A model generated the notes under the pieces. It saw only the letters and a program-made list of their open reading frames with translations. It was not told the DNA's origin and ran no database searches. A stretch of DNA of 20,940 nucleotides from Candidatus Woesearchaeota archaeon (GTDB lineage Archaea > Nanobdellota > Nanobdellia > Woesearchaeales > GW2011-AR4): the NCBI GenBank assembly GCA_016185875.1, contig JACPMS010000026.1, positions 1-20,940 on the forward strand. Reading direction: 5' to 3'. Both the position numbers and the translations under genes were made by a program. Numbering within the stretch: position 1 is the stretch's first letter; each line of letters begins with the position of its first letter. This document shows, in pieces, positions 15,766-20,940 of this stretch.

Positions 15766-16246
15766 AAATACCAAGAGAGGTGGAATGGGGCTAGCAGATT
15801 TCTTTAGTATACTCGCTTTTGCACTTATCATATTTATATTTTATTTACTATTAAGATTTACAATAAATAAATCAACTATCGATATATCTGCATATTCAAG
15901 CAATGTTGAAAGTTCTATCTCGCTAATCAACATCTTGAGAACGCCCATTAAACTTGATGGCGTGGAGATGAATATTGCAGAGCTTATAGCATTGCAAGAT
16001 ACAGACTCGACTAAAAAAGATTTGGTTGAAAAAACAATCACAAGAATTCTCGACAATTATTTTGGCTCATCAAGTTGCTCAATAATGTGTATAGATGAAG
16101 CACAATATAAAGGGAATGGCTGTGACAATTCAGTAATGTACGGATGCCCAACTAACTCAATAACCATGCCAAGCCATACTAATAAACTCATAAAAGTATA
16201 TTTTGAATCAAACATGCAACAGCCATATTCACAACTAGCACCTTGA
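15743..16246 (+). CDS. Pilin-like single-TM protein, 167 aa
   Basis: The ATG at 15743 gives MQFCQISKNTKRG-GMGLADFF, whose KRGG precedes a TM helix (about residues 20-38), so the leader pattern supports this upstream start over the internal ATG at 15785. GAGAGG lies just upstream of the internal ATG, so that shorter product cannot be excluded. The head includes VESSISLINILRTPI, a helical TRILDNYFGSS, and a Cys cluster (SSCSIMCIDE, GNGCDNS, MYGCPTN) that could make two disulfides. The start overlaps the previous gene by 23 bases. No function is recognised. Confidence 0.82.
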   Translation: MQFCQISKNTKRGGMGLADFFSILAFALIIFIFYLLLRFTINKSTIDISAYSSNVESSISLINILRTPIKLDGVEMNIAELIALQDTDSTKKDLVEKTITRILDNYFGSSSCSIMCIDEAQYKGNGCDNSVMYGCPTNSITMPSHTNKLIKVYFESNMQQPYSQLAP

Positions 16247-16248
16247 AA

Positions 16249-17361
16249 ATGAGAAAGAAAAAATCATCTTTGTTTTATATGCCATTGCTAGTAATAATAT
16301 CACTTATCATTTTAATAAATCTCTATGCTGTACTGTTGAATAAGAATTCACCTTTGAAATATCCTATAGGCAAAAGACAGTTTGATTTGCTAAAAACATA
16401 TCAAAAAGCAGAATCAGCCCTTTTCTACATCGACCAGTCTGCAAAATACTCGTTGCAGCAGGCAGTTTATGATTTGGCGCAGAATGGCGCATCAGTTTCT
16501 GAATTTGAAATTAATGAACTCAACCTAAATCAAATATTTATCAAGAATAAATGCGGAAAATTCAAGGATGCTTATATCTGGTATGAATTAAAAAAAGACG
16601 AATCAGGCAATTATGTTAAAAACCAGTGCTTTGACAGCGATAAAAATTTTCTAATAATAAATCTAATATACTTATTTCATAAAAATCTCGACCAATATTT
16701 GACTAATTCTCCATATAATATACCACTTAATAATTATGATTACGAAATCAAAGATAGTTTAGAACTTATAGGAAAAGCAAAATCACCATTAAAATTTGAT
16801 ATATTAAAAGACGAAACAAAGCCCGTTGTTAAGAAACCAGTAGAGATTCAAAGAGATCAACAAAAGTTAGAAGATTTTACCGAAGAGACAGAGGAAAACT
16901 TGTGTGCAAAAGGAATAAAATGCATATTAACAGAAGAAGCTTATAATTTATTGTTAGACTCTCAAAAAATTGCCATTAAAAAAGGAAAAAGACTTGTTGT
17001 TAACTCTGCTTACAGAAGCCAAGAAGGGCAGCTAGCTATCTGGAATAAATTTGCTGCTACATATCCGAATGTTGAGGATCGAAGGAAAAGAGTATGCAAT
17101 CCGATTAATATTGAGTGCCCGCATACAACTGGAAATGCTGTTGATGTTGTATTTAAAGAAAAAACAACAAAGACCATGGACATAAATGACTGGATTTTAT
17201 TGCACGATATAATGTCAGAAGCAGGTTGGGTGAGGTATGGAGTTGAAAAAAGATTTGACATCGGAGAGCCATGGCATTTTGAATGCTGTAGAACTAAAAG
17301 ATACATAAAAGCAAAAGAAGAAGAGAAAAGAACTGGCAAGAAAGTAACTGCAATTGTGTAA
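16249..17361 (+). CDS. Membrane-tethered M15 (VanY-like) D-Ala-D-Ala carboxypeptidase-type protein, 370 aa
   Basis: The ATG at 16249 follows the previous stop after two bases; a TTG at 16243 is possible but less likely. MRKKKS-SLFYMPLLVIISL gives a basic leader and TM (about residues 7-28). Residues 43-81 (QFDLLKTYQKAESALFYID and on) form a helical stalk shared in style with the neighbours. The C-terminal 150 residues match the peptidase M15 family: SAYRS (253-257), PHTTGNAVD with zinc ligands His292 and Asp299, and EPWHFE with catalytic Glu340 and zinc ligand His343. All key residues are present. Known members cut D-Ala-containing cell-wall peptides. Archaea of this type are not expected to make peptidoglycan, so the target may be a bacterial wall, a protein or another peptide. 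Facing outside is inferred. Confidence 0.9.
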   Translation: MRKKKSSLFYMPLLVIISLIILINLYAVLLNKNSPLKYPIGKRQFDLLKTYQKAESALFYIDQSAKYSLQQAVYDLAQNGASVSEFEINELNLNQIFIKNKCGKFKDAYIWYELKKDESGNYVKNQCFDSDKNFLIINLIYLFHKNLDQYLTNSPYNIPLNNYDYEIKDSLELIGKAKSPLKFDILKDETKPVVKKPVEIQRDQQKLEDFTEETEENLCAKGIKCILTEEAYNLLLDSQKIAIKKGKRLVVNSAYRSQEGQLAIWNKFAATYPNVEDRRKRVCNPINIECPHTTGNAVDVVFKEKTTKTMDINDWILLHDIMSEAGWVRYGVEKRFDIGEPWHFECCRTKRYIKAKEEEKRTGKKVTAIV

Positions 17362-17362
17362 A

Positions 17363-19198
17363 ATGGAAACAAAAGATTTGGTTTTGTTGATGCTAATACC
17401 AATTATTTTAGTAAGCCTTATTGTTTATACTGATGAAAATCCAGTAATAACAGGAGCAGCCACATCAAAACAAGAAGAAAGCAACATTATTGGTGCATAC
17501 TCCATAATGCCTTCTTTTAAAGCTAAGATTAATTATAATGTAGAAGACGAATATCAAGAAATATCAAAACAACTAAACGAAATAATAGACAAATGTAAAA
17601 ATAGCATAGATATTGAAAAATGCCTAAAAGACAACTCTAAAGAATGGGGTTGTTTGGAATTAAAAGATGAAGTTATTGCTATTCTGTACGATTTTATAGA
17701 TAAATTCAATGAATGCTCAAACCTTAAAGAAGAAGGTATTGTTTGTAGCTTTTTATTAGATGAAAGAGAAATTATAAATACACCATTTAAAAGTTTTGAA
17801 ATAAGGCTAACTAATGAAAATCAGAGAACAAGGGTGGAGCTATTGGGTGGCTCGGCTGAAGGTCCAAAAGTTTTAAGAACAGAATATATTAACTTAGAAA
17901 ACATAGTTTATACCGTATATGATTATAAGGATACGCTTAATGAAAAAATAAATCCAGTAAGAATTTTAATTAAATTTGAAGGTAAAAAACCAATTATTGA
18001 AGATGTATTTGCTTATGACGATAACTTAAATAGAATTCCTTTAAGTAAAACTTTCTTACTATATAAAAAAGATAATAAAATCAAATTTGTAGAAGCACCA
18101 GGTTCTAGTTTTGAAGCACCAGTACCAGCAAACAGGATAATAGATATACCTCAGGCCAAAGGCATTAAGTTCTGCGCAAAAAGCAAGTATAAATTTTATA
18201 CTTATGACGAATCAGATAAAACAACAAAGCTTAGAGACGTTGTTTACAAGTTTGCTGTTACATTTCCCATACCTATTCCAAAATCAATAGAAAATTTAGA
18301 AGTACTAGATAATCCAAAAGCAGAGAATTCTGTCATTTTGGTATGGGATAAAAACAAAGAATCAAATATAAAATATTATTCAGTCTATTACTCAAAAAAT
18401 AATTTTGTTGATGTTAAGTTGGACGATGTTAAGAAAGACAAAGCCATATCCAAAAAAACAGTCCTTAATGAGCCAATCGACGTAAATGATATAGACCTAA
18501 ATAATTGCATTATTAATCCAGCAGGCACTCCTTGCAAATCTTCTATTTACAATAATCACCTCGAAAAAGATAAATTATATTATTGGACTTCTAAAAATAA
18601 GCTAATTTATTTGCTTTCTGATTCTGCAAACTTAAAAGATGGCATTGAGTATAATTTTGCAGTGACTGCAGTTAATGAAGTAAATAAAGAACTTGACAAT
18701 GATAAGTCTATAATAGGCAATACTTATGTATTAACAACAAATAAAAACTATAAAATATCAATGCCTATAGATGACCTAGCACCAAGCTCAGAAAATTTGG
18801 TAATATTAAGGATACAACAAATTTACGATTCAGATTCAAAAAAAGTAACATTCAATTTTGCACAGTTGCCTAAAGTCAATGCTGATGGTTCAACACTTAA
18901 AGATTTCAAAAACTACTTAGTCTATTATATAAAATATTCGTTACTTACTCAGCAACAAAAAGCCGAAGTTATAAATTCTATCATGAATAGTGAGCTTAAT
19001 AAGCTTAAACTAATACAAACTATTAACTATGAGCAACAAGGTTATCCATTCTTTATAGATTTAAGTTCTACAAATCCTCAAAGCGGTGATGTTTATTTTT
19101 TTGTTATAATTACCTCTGATAATTTAGGAAATCCAAAGGAAGATCAATTTAAAGTCAAGGAATTAGGAGCTATACCTTTACAATTAACCATATCATAA
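17363..19198 (+). CDS. Anchored surface protein with FN3-like domain, 611 aa
   Basis: The ATG at 17363 follows the peptidase stop after one base (TAA-A-ATG); the upstream TTG at 17354 would lie inside the peptidase gene. The TM (about residues 6-22) has only METK before it, and a VITGAATSK segment follows. The N-terminal domain (about 45-140) contains spaced cysteines (IDKCKNS, EKCLKDN, WGCLELK, NECSNLK, VCSFLL). A beta-rich middle is followed by an FN3-like unit starting at about residue 307 (VILVWDKNKESNIKYYSVYY) and ending near 440 (EYNFAVTAVNEV), with an insert between. A second strand-rich unit closes the protein. A scaffold or binding role at the surface is inferred. It is the last gene of the AT-rich series. 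Confidence 0.88.
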   Translation: METKDLVLLMLIPIILVSLIVYTDENPVITGAATSKQEESNIIGAYSIMPSFKAKINYNVEDEYQEISKQLNEIIDKCKNSIDIEKCLKDNSKEWGCLELKDEVIAILYDFIDKFNECSNLKEEGIVCSFLLDEREIINTPFKSFEIRLTNENQRTRVELLGGSAEGPKVLRTEYINLENIVYTVYDYKDTLNEKINPVRILIKFEGKKPIIEDVFAYDDNLNRIPLSKTFLLYKKDNKIKFVEAPGSSFEAPVPANRIIDIPQAKGIKFCAKSKYKFYTYDESDKTTKLRDVVYKFAVTFPIPIPKSIENLEVLDNPKAENSVILVWDKNKESNIKYYSVYYSKNNFVDVKLDDVKKDKAISKKTVLNEPIDVNDIDLNNCIINPAGTPCKSSIYNNHLEKDKLYYWTSKNKLIYLLSDSANLKDGIEYNFAVTAVNEVNKELDNDKSIIGNTYVLTTNKNYKISMPIDDLAPSSENLVILRIQQIYDSDSKKVTFNFAQLPKVNADGSTLKDFKNYLVYYIKYSLLTQQQKAEVINSIMNSELNKLKLIQTINYEQQGYPFFIDLSSTNPQSGDVYFFVIITSDNLGNPKEDQFKVKELGAIPLQLTIS

Positions 19199-19199
19199 T

Positions 19200-19214
19200 C
19201 CAAAACTATATAAA
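19200..19214 (+). promoter_or_regulatory. TATA promoter for the leaderless RPA-like gene
   Basis: The sequence ccaaaactatataaa has a BRE-like CCAAAA and a clear TATATAAA whose centre lies about 26-27 bases before the ATG at 19237. No Shine-Dalgarno is present in the gap, so a leaderless mRNA is predicted. The promoter begins immediately after the stop of the upstream gene. Confidence 0.7.
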
Positions 19215-19236
19215 CCATTTCCTTAACCTTTTGCTT

Positions 19237-20226
19237 ATGATTAAGATTCCTTACGAAGAGATAATTCTAAAGATAAACGAAAAGGCAAAGATGCCTCTTT
19301 CTGAGATAGAAGAAAGGGTTGAAAAGAAGCTTAAGCAGCTTTCCGGACTGATAAGCAAGGAAGGAGCAGCTCATATTGTAGCAAATGAGCTTGGAGTTAA
19401 GATTTTTGAGCAGCTAAGCGGCAAGCTGCAGATAAAGAACATTCTGACAGGAATGAGGGATGTTGAAACAATTGGCAAGGTGTTGCAGGTTTATGATGCA
19501 AGGGAATTCATGAGAGGGGATGCAATGAGCAAGGTAGCATCAATGCTGGTTGGGGATGAAACAGGCACTATAAGGGTTGTGATGTGGGGCTCTCAGGCTG
19601 ATAATGCGGCAAATCTTGGGCTTAACGATATTGCAAAGATTGTTGGAGGCTATGTAAGGGAAAACAATGGGAGAAAAGAAATCCACCTCAATGACAGAAG
19701 CCAATTGCTGATTAATCCAAAAGGCGAAAGCGTCAGCGAGGTTTTTGCTGAGGGAAAATCCAGCGCTAGAAAAGAAATAAAAAGCCTGAATGAAAATGAC
19801 AATGAGGCTGAGCTCCTTGGCACAATAGTTCAGGTTTTTGACATCAAGTTTTATGAAATCTGCCCAAGGTGCGGCAAAAGGGCAAAGCCGAACGCTGCCA
19901 TGTACGAGTGCTTGGATCATGGCAATGTAATTCCCGCTTATGCTTATGTGCTTAATACGGTTCTCGATGACGGGACAGAAACAATAAGGTGCGTTTTCTT
20001 CAGGAACCAGGTGGAAAGACTGCTTAGTATGAATCAGGAGCAGCTTTTAAAGTTCAGAAGCGAGCCAGCAGAATTTGAAGCTGTGAAGAATGAACTGCTA
20101 GGAACAATTGTAAAAGTCAATGGCAGGGTCAACAAGAATACTTTATTCCAGCGCTTGGAGTTTGTTGTTAATTCTGTTGATTCAAATCCAAATCCAGAGG
20201 AAGAGCTGAAGAGGCTTCAAAGTTAG
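19237..20226 (+). CDS. Replication protein A-like single-stranded DNA-binding protein, 329 aa
   Basis: The ATG at 19237 fits the TATA spacing; a TTG two codons upstream is unlikely. The N-terminal helical region (about 1-60) has SEIEERVEKKLKQLSGLIS then KEGAAHIVANELGV, typical of archaeal RPA large subunits. An OB-fold follows at about 77-160 (ETIGKVLQVYDAREF, DETGTIRVVMWG). A second OB-type domain (about 187-327) contains a zinc-finger of Cys209, Cys212, Cys225 and His228 (CPRCGKRA to ECLDHG). RPA coats single-stranded DNA in replication, recombination and repair. Base composition is much more GC-rich than the preceding AT-rich genes. The stop overlaps the convergent toxin stop by four bases (20223-20226). 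Function is assigned with good confidence from the motif set. Confidence 0.9.
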   Translation: MIKIPYEEIILKINEKAKMPLSEIEERVEKKLKQLSGLISKEGAAHIVANELGVKIFEQLSGKLQIKNILTGMRDVETIGKVLQVYDAREFMRGDAMSKVASMLVGDETGTIRVVMWGSQADNAANLGLNDIAKIVGGYVRENNGRKEIHLNDRSQLLINPKGESVSEVFAEGKSSARKEIKSLNENDNEAELLGTIVQVFDIKFYEICPRCGKRAKPNAAMYECLDHGNVIPAYAYVLNTVLDDGTETIRCVFFRNQVERLLSMNQEQLLKFRSEPAEFEAVKNELLGTIVKVNGRVNKNTLFQRLEFVVNSVDSNPNPEEELKRLQS

Positions 20227-20516
20227 TAACCCAGAGATTTAAGATATTTCTTTAAGTCCTTATATTCTTTGCTTCTATCCAATATACAAAGAAGAATTAC
20301 TTTTGGCTTGTCAACTAGATAAATAACCCTTTTTTCCTTTTTATTATCCTCAAACCTTATTCTAAATAGAAATAAACTATAACCTTCAACTCTTTTGTTT
20401 CTGAAAGGATTTATCTTAATTAACTCTAATCTTTTCTCAATTATAGATCTTGCTTCTTTGCTTAGCTCATCAATTTGCTTCAGGAAGAACTCTGTTGGCA
20501 CAAGAGTGTAATTCAT
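20223..20516 (-). CDS. RelE/ParE-superfamily toxin, 97 aa
   Basis: The size and layout fit the RelE/ParE toxin fold: an N-terminal FFLKQIDELSKEARSIIEKR helical hairpin, then strands FLFRIRFED, KRVIYLVD and KVILLCILDRSKEY, and a final helix. Arg and Lys residues in the strand region could be the active or binding positions; which branch (ribosome-dependent RNase or gyrase poison) cannot be told here. The start overlaps the antitoxin stop by four bases (ATGA), giving antitoxin-first order, the usual arrangement. Its stop overlaps the convergent RPA-like gene. It is expected to be neutralised and co-repressed by the antitoxin. Confidence 0.85.
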   Translation of the reverse strand: MNYTLVPTEFFLKQIDELSKEARSIIEKRLELIKINPFRNKRVEGYSLFLFRIRFEDNKKEKRVIYLVDKPKVILLCILDRSKEYKDLKKYLKSLGY

Positions 20517-20755
20517 TTTTTTAATCTTTTGAACAATTCCTCTTCTGTGCCTAATAATCCTTTTTTGATGGAAACATCTGCCAGCTTCCTGACTAATGCA
20601 AGCTCTGCTTTTGATATCTTTGGCTCTTCAAACATCTTTTCCCTTATAGTTTCTTTTATGAATTCCTGCAATGTAGAATATCCATGCTTTTCCGCATAAG
20701 TTTTTGCAGTTGTAATCAGGTTTTCCGGCAATCTCAGGTTAATTTGCGTGTTCAT
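20513..20755 (-). CDS. Ribbon-helix-helix antitoxin, 80 aa
   Basis: The ATG at 20755 is chosen because it lies 27 bases from a TATA box centre and yields MNTQINLRLPENLITTAKTY, the strand-helix start of an RHH (CopG/MetJ-type) DNA-binding domain; the second helix is STLQEFIKETIREKMF. An upstream TTG would add six residues. The C-terminal half (EEPKISKAELALVRKLADVS and on to FKRLKK) should wrap the toxin. Such antitoxins usually repress their own promoter, so the operator is expected over the TATA region at 20777-20795. Co-transcription with the toxin is shown by the ATGA overlap. Confidence 0.87.
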   Translation of the reverse strand: MNTQINLRLPENLITTAKTYAEKHGYSTLQEFIKETIREKMFEEPKISKAELALVRKLADVSIKKGLLGTEEELFKRLKK

Positions 20756-20776
20756 GATACCAATAGATACCAAGTC

Positions 20777-20795
20777 CTATATAAAGGTTTTGGTT
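20777..20795 (-). promoter_or_regulatory. Minus-strand TATA promoter of the toxin-antitoxin operon
   Basis: Read on the minus strand this is accaaaacctttatatagg, a BRE-like CCAAAA followed by TTTATATA. Its centre lies about 27 bases before the antitoxin ATG, so the transcript should be leaderless. Autoregulation by the RHH antitoxin over this site is inferred. Confidence 0.65.
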
Positions 20796-20848
20796 ATTTT
20801 ATTTCCTTTCCATATTGCAAACAACCACTGGACACTGGACATGCCTGC

Positions 20849-20940
20849 CTAAAATATATAAACTAACTCATCTCTACTATCTATTGAAGTTGTTGTAAAA
20901 CGACTTTACCCAGCCTCTGGAATGATTGGAAATGGCGTAA
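20849..20940 (+). other. TATA promoter and open frame running off the right edge
   Basis: The sequence cctaaaatatataaac (20849-20864) matches the BRE/TATA design of the other promoters here. A frame is open from 20862 to the end and reads IEVVVKRLYPASGMIGNGV from base 20883. No in-frame ATG, GTG or TTG lies where a leaderless start is expected (about 20883-20886, codon ATT); the first in-frame ATG is at 20922. It could be the 5' end of a gene or chance. The product is not recognised. The stretch from 20796 to 20848 holds nothing else I can support except two copies of CACTGGA in tandem. Confidence 0.35.

Noticed and set aside
16249..17361. Interpretation of the M15 protein as a phage endolysin
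   Set aside because: It has an N-terminal TM and stalk like its neighbours and sits inside the surface operon; no phage genes are near.
19540..19920. Minus-strand 126-codon frame inside the RPA-like gene
   Set aside because: Antisense shadow of a gene with clear OB-fold and zinc-finger motifs.
20684..20866. Plus-strand 60-codon frame at the antitoxin promoter
   Set aside because: It is antisense to the antitoxin and its promoter and has no recognisable product.
1..20940. CRISPR array, tRNA/rRNA, insertion sequence or classical defence island
   Set aside because: No regular direct repeats with spacers, no cloverleaf-like or rRNA stretches, and no transposase, integrase, nuclease or helicase motifs were seen. 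The only accessory module of that kind is the toxin-antitoxin pair.

Overview
The window looks like part of a DPANN-type archaeal genome, most like the Woesearchaeota/Pacearchaeota group. This is inferred from archaeal TATA/BRE promoters placed for leaderless mRNAs, an archaeal RPA-type single-strand DNA-binding protein, and a long run of surface proteins whose motifs I recall from hypothetical proteins of that group (recollection, not a search). Almost all of the window is coding. No tRNA, rRNA, CRISPR array, transposase or integrase was seen.

Bases 1-9920 hold a tightly packed plus-strand operon with ATGA start/stop overlaps or gaps under 15 bases. It contains the C-terminal part of a Cys-rich surface protein, a 393-aa membrane-anchored protein, a giant 1690-aa type I membrane protein (signal peptide, FN3, two-Cys Ig-like repeats, DxDCGG repeats, calcium-binding repeats, one TM, K/E-rich tail), and four single-TM proteins of 158-333 aa whose N-termini look like type IV pilin (class III) signal peptides.

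Bases 9953-19198 hold a second plus-strand series. It has its own promoters and becomes clearly AT-rich after about 10.3-10.6 kb. It encodes 15 more proteins, nearly all with one N-terminal TM preceded by a Lys-rich stretch and a small residue. They include three small six-cysteine proteins, two headless microproteins of 47 and 51 aa, a paralogous pair of Cys-patterned proteins, a thrombospondin-type-3 calcium-binding protein, a membrane-tethered M15 (VanY-like) peptidase with intact catalytic motifs, and a 611-aa FN3-type protein. Together the two blocks would encode an envelope-exposed machine or coat made of pilin-like subunits with different outward-facing heads. No secretion ATPase, platform protein or prepilin peptidase is present here, so assembly would depend on genes elsewhere.

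From 19.2 kb the window returns to housekeeping and accessory content: a leaderless RPA-like gene of higher GC, then a convergent minus-strand RHH antitoxin/RelE-ParE toxin pair whose toxin stop overlaps the RPA stop. At the right edge a TATA box precedes an open frame that runs out of the window.

The strongest candidate for an undescribed system is the array of pilin-like proteins with its tethered peptidoglycan-peptidase-like member. Individual families are probably already known as conserved hypotheticals; the biological role of the assembly is what appears open.
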